A stretch of DNA of 31,214 bases, taken from positions 1 through 31,214 of IMG/VR virus record IMGVR_UViG_3300034018_001973. One strand, written 5' to 3'. How positions within the stretch are numbered: position 1 is the stretch's first letter; every line of letters starts with the position of its first letter. A program made the position numbers and the translations under genes. This document shows positions 23,301 through 29,593 of the stretch, piece after piece. This DNA is from a virus. The notes beneath the pieces were generated by a model. The model was not told the DNA's origin and did no database searches. It saw only the letters and a program-made list of their open reading frames with translations.

Positions 23301-25648
23301 CTACAAGCGGAAGCATCACACCATGCTTTAACGTTGACCCCATTAATAACCCAAGTGGTTCTTTCAACGGCAATGGCGGCGAAGTCATGTTCCGTAATGG
23401 CGTGCAGTTCATTTCGCCAAACAGCTCCAATAACGGGTACAACAACTATTTTGTTTTGCAAGATGGGTATGCTGCAGCAAATAACAGTTTCCGCGCACCA
23501 ATCTTCTACGACAGCAACAACACAGGTTATTACGTAGACCCAAATGGCAACAGTGCCTTAACTACTGCAATATTTTATGTAAATGGGTCTTCTGAAATAA
23601 CGCTTACGTCAGCTGGCACAAACGCTTCTATGATAAAAGCGGGCTCTGGCGATGAGTTGTACATTGGCGGTAATAACACTTGGCAAATGCGGTTTAGTGG
23701 CGCTAATGTTTTAATGGATAACGGTGGTTATTTGTTAAATGGCGAATCTATTAGAGCACCAATCTTCTACGACACTAATAACACAGCTTATTACATAGAC
23801 CCAGCAGCTACTGTTTCAGGCTCTTTTGCAGGGTTTGTCGGTATTGGCGGCAATTATGGCAGCGATGATGGTGGCTGGGCGGCGCGACTGAATGTAGGTG
23901 GAACTCCTCACGCACGGCTTGATGTGCGAGCCGCCGGTGACGGAATTATCACCACTATGTACAGCCACAACGGTCAAAACCGAGGTTTTGTCGGCACGAT
24001 GTCGAATCACCGACTGGCGCTGGCTGTAAACGGCAGTGAAGTTCAATCGATTTTGAGTAGCTACTCAGAATCAATAGGTTCGTACCGAGCACCAATTTTC
24101 TACGACAGCAACGACACAGCCTATTACACCGACCCAAATAACACATCTAGAACAGCGGATATCCATACCAATCGTATTGGTATAGGACAAGGTGTAAACG
24201 CTTCTTGGCCGTTAATTGTTTCTGGTAATGCGTACTTAAATGCAAATGGCTATGGCCAAGCCGAAGGTTCATGGCGAGCGCCAATTTTCTACGACAGCAG
24301 CGACACTGGTTATTATGATGACCCCAACGGAACGGGTAATATAAGTTCGTTAAATATTCGCGGGACTCTAAGATTGTTTAGCAGTGAAGCTCTTCAAATC
24401 ATAGCCCCCAATCAAGCTCGTCAACGGGCAGATAGTCGAGACGAAAGCTCAGCTTCAAGAACACACTGGTATGGCTTGCTTACCGATGGCAATACAAGTA
24501 ATTTTCGCCATGCTTGGTACGACGGTTCAGCGTACTTTAATGTAACTGCTAGCGGCGGTGAAGTATCGTTTAATCGTGTTGGCGGCGGTGGATATGTTTC
24601 ATCAAATGAATCTTTACGTGCCCCAATTTTCTATGATCTTAACAACACATCCTACTATTGCAACCCAGATAATATTTCGGTTTTATGGGGATTAACGCTT
24701 GCGGGTGGTTCTTATTTCAGGCCACAAAACTGGATTCAGATGGATGGGTCATATGGAATCTATTGGCCAAACCACTACGGCGCACACCTTTACCCAAATG
24801 CTGGTTCTACGTACACACAGCTGCAGATAGACGGCAGCAAAAATTCGTACAGCGGCATGTATATTTCCCACAGCGCTGTTAATGGGATGATGTACGACGG
24901 TGGCGGTAACGGTGGTGTTTACCGCGAAGCTCAAGGCAGATGGTACTTTTATCACCACGTTGGCAACAACTGCATGGGGGTTGGAACGTCTAGTACAAGT
25001 TCTGCTTTTGGTATTTATGTTGTTAAAGGCGGTTATTTTGACGGTCGTGTTGATGCCACCATTCATTACGATGCAAGTGACACAGGGTACTACTTAGACC
25101 CAAACTCTACAACAGCCTTAAGAACCGTTGGCTCTTGGAGAGCAGATTCGGCTTCTTGGGATGGTGAATTTTCAGGCAAGATTCAATACCACAGCAGTAA
25201 TTGGTACTTCCAATACGCGGGTAGTATGCTTTTCCGCAATTCTGGCGGCAGTAATGTATTCACTGTTGACCAAAGTGGCAATGCTGTTGCTAGCGGCAAC
25301 GTTACTGCTTACTCGGATGCTCGCCTCAAAGAAAACGTCGTAACAATTGATTCGGCTTTAGACAAAGTTTTAAAATTGCGCGGTGTCTATTACAACAAAA
25401 TTGGCAACCCAGAACGCCGTGTGGGTGTCATTGCGCAAGAAACTGAAACGGTGTTGCCAGAAGTTGTTCGTTCGGTTTCAGACACCAACCCATCAACTGG
25501 AGAGACTCAAGAGTTGTTGGCGGTGGATTATGGAAACATAACAGGACTGCTTATCGAAGCTATAAAAGAACAAGACACGGAGATCACAGATTTACGAAAT
25601 TGCGTAGCCGAATTAAAGGCTCTTATTAACAAATTGATTAAGGAATAA
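20333..25648 (+). CDS. Giant tail fibre B with C-terminal S74 self-cleaving chaperone
   Basis: 1771 residues; AAGGGG precedes the ATG. The head differs from fibre A and carries a GIASGGTGGTTTTAAKTALG motif common at the base of phage fibres. Shaft repeats follow at about 62-222 (TEGTNLYFTDARVRAAISAS type), then an alanine-rich coiled-coil helix at about 223-292. Next are a YLPLTGGTLTGG turn and ten IFYDSNDTxYYxDPN motifs from about residue 575 to 1592, separating modules of roughly 60-145 residues. The C-terminus is a Peptidase_S74 domain: Ser1661 and Lys1666 in AYSDARLKEN fit the catalytic dyad, so a 111-residue chaperone should be cut off after trimer folding. It is similar to fibre A in its end and shaft but different in its modules, so it is likely a second receptor-binding fibre. 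Confidence 0.9.
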   Translation: MSTPRNLSKLAENTNSSGVLGIASGGTGGTTTTAAKTALGLHEVASTGSYTDLDNKPTTTQITEGTNLYFTDARVRAAISASGSLSYNSSTGVLSYTTPSTTGITEGTNLYYTDSRARAAFSAGTGMSYNSSTGVITTTITQYTDALARAAVSAGTGLSYNSSTGVFTNTITQYTDSLARAAVSASGSLSYNSTTGVFSYTTPTTSGIAEGTNLYYTDARAISANTSAIATAKSEAISTAATDATAKANAAQAAAIAAVTNGAGAAFDTLKEIQDAMATDQELAAAIAGLTIGNATQTISTGTGLSGGGSFTANQTSPSTVTLGLATAGTAGTYTKVTTDAYGRVTSGTTLSSGDIPSLSGLYLPLTGGTLTGGLIINAGGGYPIQATSNQRYQIGIKNTSASAQTQGWWFAHDTGGNLVVHADSNGDKVSIASSGFGLQVGVASTYDNPGGWNANVVASGTHHARVRVKGTSHNSSGDNEAYLWVDNTLGGHRTGLYSSTNFNINVPNLYESGSRVLNSSNYNNYSPTLTGGNASGTWNINITGSAGSAGSVDYNNLTNKAGGTGTYTTSGDYRAPIFYDSNDTTYYLDPNSTTAALLAGSIGVGTTSPVNSAWGTASSTKQITVYGSAYGVVNIRGDSTTATHYSMGVGDGRFYAAYDNVAAIHRLVFFGSFTGLNYGSSPAYNLHLGGTGLATDDWRAPIFYDSNDTSYYVNPNGDSRLSGLSVGRGPGGSNAGNLYIQGNHNWRWIAGFAPDYGVGNGFGLYSDTNSAYYLSLSTAGNWWFGVNDHSSSYRVSINGTGYASSDLRAPIFYDSNDTSWYVDPHTNSRLNQLGVGSNNTGYTFYNNGTSYLNGAVTIDDTAAFTAGNQLQFYTSAGSLRGYINVTDTDDNHFQIATSGGEDIVFKDSGLSGTRNLVIRGSNAGTEAYGSMRSPIFYDSNDTGFYVDPNSTSRLNGVSVYTSGSWGFVNAARGSYYGYSSSYGTVIYGATSGSITPCFNVDPINNPSGSFNGNGGEVMFRNGVQFISPNSSNNGYNNYFVLQDGYAAANNSFRAPIFYDSNNTGYYVDPNGNSALTTAIFYVNGSSEITLTSAGTNASMIKAGSGDELYIGGNNTWQMRFSGANVLMDNGGYLLNGESIRAPIFYDTNNTAYYIDPAATVSGSFAGFVGIGGNYGSDDGGWAARLNVGGTPHARLDVRAAGDGIITTMYSHNGQNRGFVGTMSNHRLALAVNGSEVQSILSSYSESIGSYRAPIFYDSNDTAYYTDPNNTSRTADIHTNRIGIGQGVNASWPLIVSGNAYLNANGYGQAEGSWRAPIFYDSSDTGYYDDPNGTGNISSLNIRGTLRLFSSEALQIIAPNQARQRADSRDESSASRTHWYGLLTDGNTSNFRHAWYDGSAYFNVTASGGEVSFNRVGGGGYVSSNESLRAPIFYDLNNTSYYCNPDNISVLWGLTLAGGSYFRPQNWIQMDGSYGIYWPNHYGAHLYPNAGSTYTQLQIDGSKNSYSGMYISHSAVNGMMYDGGGNGGVYREAQGRWYFYHHVGNNCMGVGTSSTSSAFGIYVVKGGYFDGRVDATIHYDASDTGYYLDPNSTTALRTVGSWRADSASWDGEFSGKIQYHSSNWYFQYAGSMLFRNSGGSNVFTVDQSGNAVASGNVTAYSDARLKENVVTIDSALDKVLKLRGVYYNKIGNPERRVGVIAQETETVLPEVVRSVSDTNPSTGETQELLAVDYGNITGLLIEAIKEQDTEITDLRNCVAELKALINKLIKE
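20516..20998 (+). repeat. Shaft repeats near the N-terminus of fibre B
   Basis: Four full repeats and a fifth partial one, built from TEGTNLYFTDARVRAAISAS or TQYTDALARAAVSAG and LSYNSSTGVxSYTT. They are homologous to 14015-14541 in fibre A and end at the start of the alanine-rich helix. Confidence 0.85.
22055..25108 (+). repeat. Ten IFYD-type motif repeats in fibre B
   Basis: Copies begin near 22055, 22430, 22757, 23129, 23492, 23753, 24086, 24275, 24617 and 25052. The common DNA is CACCAATTTTCTACGACAGC followed by AACGACAC, almost unchanged in most copies, also at third codon positions. The last copy is divergent (DATIHYDASDTGYYLDPN). Confidence 0.9.
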
Positions 25649-25651
25649 AAA

Positions 25652-26242
25652 ATGGCAGGATACCTACCCGGCAGTGGTGCACTTGCATTTTCAACCATCA
25701 ACTCAGTGTTTGATGGTCGCGGTTTAAATTTAAACGCTTATCGCGGTACGCAGTGGTACACGGCTGGGGGTGGCTCCGGCACGTTTCCAACCGGCGCAAT
25801 TTCGTTTAGTGATTTTTATAACAAAGGACCAAGCCCCGCCATTACAATTTCTTTAGCGTCACTTTCTGCTCTTTACGGCTCTAATCCAGGTGGCTATGCT
25901 TTTGCATACTATTTGTTTAACTCTAATGGTTTAATAAGGTATTGGCAGACTGGTACTAATGACGGAGCAGTTGGTAACTGGGCATCACCTACGACTACTG
26001 GAATTGGTTCAAGTTATTGGATTAGATTTACTCAAACTGGTAGTTTTGGCAGTGTGGCCGAAACAGGTAGTGCTAGAGGGTCTTGGATTTCGTTGTCAAT
26101 TAGTCCAACTTTTGGTGTTGAGAAACCAACCGCTGGTTATGGAGAACGTACATACACTGTTCAAATTGCAACTGATAGTGGGGGCTCTAACATAGTAGCA
26201 ACTAAAACTGGCGTTATACTAAGCGCTGAATATGTATTTTAA
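25652..26242 (+). CDS. Short tail/fibre tip protein
   Basis: 196 residues; AAGGAA before the ATG, 3 bases after fibre B. The N-terminal part contains the SGTFPTGAISFSDFYNKGP motif, which is widespread in phage tail proteins (GAISLSDFYGK type). The rest is a beta-rich, glycine/serine-rich domain (SYWIRFTQTGSFGSVAETGS, later YTVQIATDSGGSNIVATKTG) resembling a small Ig-like or carbohydrate-binding fold. There is no signal peptide or enzyme motif. A virion part at the tail end, perhaps binding at a fibre or tail tip, is likely from motif and place. Confidence 0.72.
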   Translation: MAGYLPGSGALAFSTINSVFDGRGLNLNAYRGTQWYTAGGGSGTFPTGAISFSDFYNKGPSPAITISLASLSALYGSNPGGYAFAYYLFNSNGLIRYWQTGTNDGAVGNWASPTTTGIGSSYWIRFTQTGSFGSVAETGSARGSWISLSISPTFGVEKPTAGYGERTYTVQIATDSGGSNIVATKTGVILSAEYVF

Positions 26243-26250
26243 AACAGGAA

Positions 26251-26272
26251 GTCACCGCCTGATCTCGGTGAC
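26251..26272 (+). terminator. Short hairpin after the fibre block
   Basis: GTCACCG (26251-26257) pairs perfectly with CGGTGAC (26266-26272) over an 8-base loop. Only AATTT follows, so it is a weak terminator at best; it lies between the fibre block and the lysis-side genes and may mark a processing point. Confidence 0.4.
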
Positions 26273-26290
26273 AATTTAAAAGGAAATAAA

Positions 26291-26521
26291 ATGGGAAAAA
26301 ATGAAAAGACACCCGTTAATATTGATGGTGTTGAATACAAATACGAAGACATGACACAAGAACAACAAATCTTGTTGAATCATGTTGCAGACTTAGATCG
26401 TAAATTAGATTCAGCAAAATTTAACGTAGATCAACTGCAAGTAGGTCGCAATGCGTTCTTTGAGATGCTCAAGCGAGCCTTAGAAGCAAAACCTGAAGAA
26501 GCTGTAGAAGTACTACAATAA
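26291..26521 (+). CDS. DUF6447-like small phage protein
   Basis: 76 residues, with AAAAGGAAAT upstream of the ATG. It begins with a basic stretch, then VNIDGVEYKYEDMTQEQQIL, followed by a helical heptad region (NHVADLDRKLDSAKFNVDQL) and the closing QVGRNAFFEMLKRALEA. This strand-plus-long-helix pattern matches a family I know from cyanophages and other aquatic phages as DUF6447. Function is not established. It is not membrane-bound or secreted by sequence, and it stands just ahead of the spanin genes. Confidence 0.72.
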   Translation: MGKNEKTPVNIDGVEYKYEDMTQEQQILLNHVADLDRKLDSAKFNVDQLQVGRNAFFEMLKRALEAKPEEAVEVLQ

Positions 26522-26537
26522 CTTGAGCAAATAACTT

Positions 26538-26954
26538 ATGTGGATTTTACAATTTTTACCAAATTGGATATTTTATCTACTGTTATTTGCAGGAATAGTA
26601 ACATTTTTAGTAACTAAATTTGTTACTATTCTGCCTCAAGCAAAACTAATTCAAGCTGCAAGTATTGCAGCGGTTGCTATAAGCATCTATATGATAGGTG
26701 CTATTAGCAATAACGATGCATGGTTAGCTCGTGTGCAAGAGTTGCAAACAAAAGTAGCAGAAGCAGAAGCCAAGTCAGCAACAACTAACACAGATATTGT
26801 GGAAAAAACAGTTATAAAAACTCAAGTAATTCGTGAACGTGGTCAAGATACCATCAAGTACATAGATCGCGAAGTGGTTAAATATGATACCACTTGTGTT
26901 ATTCCACAAGAATTTGTACAAGCACACAATCGTGCAGCAGAGGCACCAAAATGA
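26538..26954 (+). CDS. Rz-like inner-membrane spanin (i-spanin)
   Basis: 138 residues. Two hydrophobic segments lie at about 10-30 (IFYLLLFAGIVTFLVTKFV) and 39-57 (AASIAAVAISIYMIGAI). A periplasmic coiled coil (LARVQELQTKVAEAEAKSA) and then IKYIDREVVKYDTTC with PQEFVQAHNRAAE follow, the C-terminal pattern seen in i-spanins of many Gram-negative phages. I-spanins span the periplasm with an outer-membrane lipoprotein and fuse the two membranes at the end of lysis. The next gene encodes that lipoprotein and starts inside this gene's stop (ATGA). The extra membrane segment is unusual, since lambda Rz has one. The ribosome binding site is weak. Confidence 0.82.
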   Translation: MWILQFLPNWIFYLLLFAGIVTFLVTKFVTILPQAKLIQAASIAAVAISIYMIGAISNNDAWLARVQELQTKVAEAEAKSATTNTDIVEKTVIKTQVIRERGQDTIKYIDREVVKYDTTCVIPQEFVQAHNRAAEAPK

Positions 26955-27217
26955 AAATCCTAGCACTATCACTAATTTTACTACTCAGTGGGTGTTCTAC
27001 AACTGTGCCAGTTACAGCAAAATTTCCAGAAGCACCAGGCACATTAGTGCAAGAACCTTGCCAACAATTAAAAAAGCTTGAAGACACGGCTAAATTATCG
27101 GATGTGGCAAAAACTGTAACAGTTAATTATTCAGAATACTATTTGTGTGCTGTTAAGCTAGAAGCATGGCAACGTTGGTATCGTGAACAAAAAACAATAT
27201 ATGAAGGACTAAAATAA
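26951..27217 (+). CDS. Rz1-like outer-membrane spanin lipoprotein (o-spanin)
   Basis: 88 residues from the ATG at 26951; the same frame extends upstream to 26894, but that would bury the signal peptide. Residues 1-14 form a hydrophobic signal followed by the lipobox LLSGC, with Cys15 as the lipidated residue. The mature part of about 74 residues has two more cysteines (EPCQQL, YYLCAV) and a WQRWYREQK end. A lipoprotein directly overlapping an i-spanin and followed by an endolysin is the classic spanin pair. It is longer than lambda Rz1. It ends with TAATG, the stop sharing one base with the endolysin start. Confidence 0.85.
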   Translation: MKILALSLILLLSGCSTTVPVTAKFPEAPGTLVQEPCQQLKKLEDTAKLSDVAKTVTVNYSEYYLCAVKLEAWQRWYREQKTIYEGLK

Positions 27218-27831
27218 TGGAATTACGATTAGATCAACTAAAACAAATTATTCCAAAAAATCCATATGTAGAACATTGGCATCGTGCATTAAAACAATTG
27301 TTACCTGAGTACGAAATCAATACTCCGCAACGCATGGCAGCTTTTTTAGCACAATGTGCGCACGAATCGGGCGGTTTCACCGCTATCAAAGAAAATTTAA
27401 ATTATCGCGCAGTTACACTCCGCAAGATTTTTCCTAAATATTTTCCCACAGACGAAATGGCACAACAGTTTGCCAACAAGCCAGAAAAGATTGCTAATCG
27501 TGTCTATGGTAATCGCATGGGCAATGGCGACGAGGCCTCAGGCGATGGTTATCGTTACTGCGGTCGTGGACTAATTCAGCTAACAGGCAAAGACAACTAC
27601 TTTTGGTTTGCTGCTAGTATTGACCTAACACCTGAACAAGCATCAGAATACATGGAAACCTTTGAAGGAGCAGCGCAGTCAGCATGCTGGTTCTGGGAAA
27701 CCAACAATCTTAATCAGTGGGCAGATAAAGGCGATATTGTAACCCTTACAAAACGTATCAATGGCGGTACAATTGGACTAGCCGATAGACAAAAGCATTA
27801 TGAACATGCTTTACACATTTTTGGAGCCTAA
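27217..27831 (+). CDS. GH19-type endolysin
   Basis: 204 residues, a single glycoside hydrolase family 19 (chitinase-like) domain that cuts the sugar backbone of peptidoglycan. The catalytic helix contains AFLAQCAHESGGF, with His49-Glu50 as the expected catalytic site. A second acid, Glu59, lies in IKENLNYR. The core motif YCGRGLIQLTGKDNY is at about 114-128, and ACWFWETNNLNQWAD and KRINGGTIGLADRQ complete the family pattern. There is no signal peptide, so it needs a holin to reach the wall. It starts within the o-spanin stop (TAATG). Length is normal for single-domain phage GH19 endolysins. Confidence 0.93.
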   Translation: MELRLDQLKQIIPKNPYVEHWHRALKQLLPEYEINTPQRMAAFLAQCAHESGGFTAIKENLNYRAVTLRKIFPKYFPTDEMAQQFANKPEKIANRVYGNRMGNGDEASGDGYRYCGRGLIQLTGKDNYFWFAASIDLTPEQASEYMETFEGAAQSACWFWETNNLNQWADKGDIVTLTKRINGGTIGLADRQKHYEHALHIFGA

Positions 27832-27851
27832 GCGGTGTTTGCCGCTTGGCT
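27825..27851 (+). promoter_or_regulatory. Hairpin covering the start of the 45-residue gene
   Basis: AGCC (27825-27828) pairs with GGCT (27848-27851). After one bulged T, AAGCGG (27830-27835) pairs with CCGCTT (27842-27847) across the loop TGTTTG. The stem holds the endolysin stop and the first base of the GTG start at 27835, and its left foot overlaps the ribosome binding site GGAG. It could limit initiation of the small gene or be a weak terminator; no T run follows. Confidence 0.4.
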
Positions 27852-27972
27852 ACTTTCAATAACATTAAGTTATGCTAAACCTGACGAATACGAATGTGTT
27901 AGGTGGGCATGGACTGGAGACGTATACAATCGAAAAGTAATTTGTTTAGAATGGCGTAAAAAGCGCCGATAG
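27835..27972 (+). CDS. Small secreted or membrane protein, GTG start
   Basis: 45 residues starting MFAAWLLSITLSYAKPDEYE and ending VICLEWRKKRR. The GTG at 27835 has GGAG at 27823-27826 with 8 bases between. Residues 1 to about 14 make a short hydrophobic signal with a possible cut after SYA. The mature part, ECVRWAWTGDVYNRKVICLE, has two cysteines and is tryptophan-rich. I recall near-identical small proteins in other phage genomes, always unnamed. It follows the endolysin at once and the next gene starts 8 bases later, so it belongs to the lysis-side operon. Function is unknown. Confidence 0.7.
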   Translation: MFAAWLLSITLSYAKPDEYECVRWAWTGDVYNRKVICLEWRKKRR

Positions 27973-27980
27973 GAGGTAAA

Positions 27981-28478
27981 ATGATAGATCCGATGACCGC
28001 ACTAGCGGGTATACAATCGGCCATTTCAATGGTTAAGAAAGCAAGCGCAGTTGCTAACGATTTAGGGTCATTGGCCCCAATGATTGGCAAAATGTTTGAT
28101 GCTAAGAGCACAGCTACAAAAGCTTTAATGGAAGCTAAACGTAGTGGCAAAGGCAATAACATGGGCACGGCCTTACAGATTGAAATGGCACTAGAGCAAG
28201 CCAGAGCATTTGAAGAAGAACTTAAAATGTTGTTTATGCAAACTGGCAAAATAGATGTATGGAATAAAATCAAAGCCCGTCAAGCTGAAATGGATGCAAA
28301 TGACGCAAATGAGCTAAGATTGTTTAATGCTGAAGAACGTAAGCGTAAACAAAAAGAAGAAGAAATGCAAGAGTGGGCAATAATTATTGGCGTTACTACT
28401 TTTGTTTTATTCTTGCTATTTATTGGCGGCTATGAACTAATGCAATATTGCCAGACAGGTAACAGGTGTGGCAGATGA
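27981..28478 (+). CDS. C-terminally anchored phage membrane protein
   Basis: 165 residues, with the strong ribosome binding site AGGAGGT before the ATG. It begins MIDPMTALAGIQSAISMVKK, has a helix-rich middle (QARAFEEELKMLFMQTGKID, then many Glu/Lys/Arg), and ends with one membrane segment, about 132-152 (WAIIIGVTTFVLFLLFIGG), and a short cysteine-containing tail. This type (MIDP start, long charged helix, C-terminal anchor) occurs in many phages next to lysis or structural genes. It is not a typical holin in length or charge. The stop overlaps the next start (ATGA). Function is unknown. Confidence 0.75.
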   Translation: MIDPMTALAGIQSAISMVKKASAVANDLGSLAPMIGKMFDAKSTATKALMEAKRSGKGNNMGTALQIEMALEQARAFEEELKMLFMQTGKIDVWNKIKARQAEMDANDANELRLFNAEERKRKQKEEEMQEWAIIIGVTTFVLFLLFIGGYELMQYCQTGNRCGR

Positions 28479-28624
28479 ACGAGTATCAAAAAACCTTTGA
28501 TTTAGCCTTAAGAATATTTGTTTATGGTTGCGTAGCGCTTTATTTTTTAGGATTCTTAAAGTTTTTACCAGACGATTTATCAGACAAGATTGTTAACTTA
28601 TTACTAGGAAAAATAGGCTTATAG
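28475..28624 (+). CDS. Small single-span membrane protein
   Basis: 49 residues, starting at the ATG that overlaps the previous stop in ATGA and ending in TAG. It begins MNEYQKTFDLALRIFVYGCV, has a hydrophobic segment at about 12-30 (ALRIFVYGCVALYFLGFLK), and ends in a short amphipathic helix (DKIVNLLLGKIGL). Translational coupling and full use of the gap between neighbours support it as a real gene. A holin or antiholin-like role is possible but not shown. Confidence 0.65.
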   Translation: MNEYQKTFDLALRIFVYGCVALYFLGFLKFLPDDLSDKIVNLLLGKIGL

Positions 28625-28626
28625 AA

Positions 28627-28932
28627 ATGCACAATGATTTAAAACTTTTTAAATGGGCAATAATACTACTATTATTTCCTGTGGCACTAGCATTTTTTGG
28701 CAAAGATAGTTTTCGCTATCCTTGTCAAAATCCTGAAAATTGGGACAAAGATTTTTGTAAGATGCCAGTATGTGACGTAACCCGAACTTGCCCAGAACAT
28801 ATTTTCAAAGGTCAACGCGACCCAAGACTTGGACCACCTAAAGATGGACAAACTCAAACACCTAATCAATCGTTTGCACCAACAGGTGCTTGCACAGCAC
28901 AACAAACACAAGGAGCTAATTGTGGAAAGTAA
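28627..28932 (+). CDS. Cysteine-rich exported or membrane-anchored phage protein
   Basis: 101 residues, starting 2 bases after the previous stop. Residues about 9-24 (KWAIILLLFPVALAFF) are a membrane or signal segment. Then comes a conserved-looking cysteine region, FRYPCQNPENWDKDFCKMPV and CDVTRTCPEHIFKGQ, with Cys33, 44, 49 and 55. The C-terminal tail is proline/glutamine-rich with two more cysteines. I recall proteins with this YPCQxPENWD pattern in other phages, without a known function. Disulfides in the periplasm are plausible. Its end overlaps the next gene by 11 bases. Confidence 0.75.
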   Translation: MHNDLKLFKWAIILLLFPVALAFFGKDSFRYPCQNPENWDKDFCKMPVCDVTRTCPEHIFKGQRDPRLGPPKDGQTQTPNQSFAPTGACTAQQTQGANCGK

Positions 28933-29374
28933 GACAATTATCTATACTGAAGATCAGCTAATGGCGCGCCTAAAATTCTTTATTGGCATTTGTTTAGCTC
29001 TTACCCTAACAGGCATTGTATTTGTAGTTCTATACTCAATTATTTTTATTACTCAGCCACTAAACGCTATCAGCCCAATTGACCAAAAGTTTTTTGAAAT
29101 GATTATTCCAATTGCTACTTTTTTAACAGGTACATTGAGTGGAATTATGCTAGCTGGTGGTAGTAAAGAAGAAATGGAAATGAAACGGGATATGATGAAA
29201 CAAGCACAAGAAAGCTCAAACACTTATGCTAAAGCTAATCCAGTTAAAATAGAGCCTTCATTTAATCCAGGGTTATCAACCACAGCTGGATTTAATGGAA
29301 CTAGTGCTAGTCCTAGTATTACTTATATTAACGGCAAGCCAGCTCCTGTTCAAGCACCTCATCCAGAGATTTAA
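28922..29374 (+). CDS. Two-span membrane protein, GTG start
   Basis: 150 residues from the GTG at 28922, chosen because AGGAG at 28911-28915 lies 6 bases upstream; a much earlier ATG at 28829 would overlap the preceding gene by about 100 bases. Two membrane segments lie at about 19-43 (FFIGICLALTLTGIVFVVLY) and 60-80 (IIPIATFLTGTLSGIMLAGG). A charged, methionine-rich stretch (SKEEMEMKRDMMKQAQES) and a flexible proline/serine tail follow. The layout would allow a holin-like or membrane-anchor role, but the long polar tail is unusual for a holin. Unknown function. Confidence 0.72.
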   Translation: MESKTIIYTEDQLMARLKFFIGICLALTLTGIVFVVLYSIIFITQPLNAISPIDQKFFEMIIPIATFLTGTLSGIMLAGGSKEEMEMKRDMMKQAQESSNTYAKANPVKIEPSFNPGLSTTAGFNGTSASPSITYINGKPAPVQAPHPEI

Positions 29375-29593
29375 ATGAAACAGTTAAATTGTATGTTATC
29401 ACAAGACCCTGGTATCAGCAGTAAACGCGTAGTTACCTTTTTAGCATTTTTACTATGTGCTGGTGCTTTTATAGCAATGATACTAGGCTACCAAATAGAT
29501 CAAAAACTATTTGATTCTATGATGTATATTGTAATTGCAGGATTAGGATTTACAGCAAGCGAAAAGTTTGCACCAACCAAGGAAAATAAATGA
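29375..29593 (+). CDS. Small two-span membrane protein, holin candidate
   Basis: 72 residues, starting directly after the previous TAA. It has the start MKQLNCMLSQDPGISSKRVV, two hydrophobic segments at about 18-38 (VVTFLAFLLCAGAFIAMILG) and 47-62 (SMMYIVIAGLGFTASE), and a short charged end (KFAPTKENK). Small size, two spans and a charged tail match class II or III-type holins, and no other product in this window fits a holin better. The endolysin, though, is 1.5 kb upstream, and the genes in between are also membrane proteins. The call stays a candidate. It overlaps the next gene in ATGA. Confidence 0.62.
   Translation: MKQLNCMLSQDPGISSKRVVTFLAFLLCAGAFIAMILGYQIDQKLFDSMMYIVIAGLGFTASEKFAPTKENK

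Noticed and set aside
16772-25108. CRISPR-like or diversity-generating retroelement pattern in the fibre repeats
   Set aside because: The repeats are in-frame coding motifs with uneven spacing. There is no reverse transcriptase, template repeat or cas gene in the window.
26894-26950. Upstream extension of the o-spanin frame
   Set aside because: Starting at 26894 would put 19 polar residues ahead of the signal peptide and lipobox. The ATG at 26951 gives a standard lipoprotein.
27899-28273. 124-codon minus-strand frame
   Set aside because: It overlaps two well-supported plus-strand genes with clear ribosome binding sites.
28829-28921. ATG-initiated N-terminal extension of the two-span membrane protein
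   Set aside because: It would overlap the previous gene by about 100 bases, while the GTG at 28922 has AGGAG at ideal spacing.
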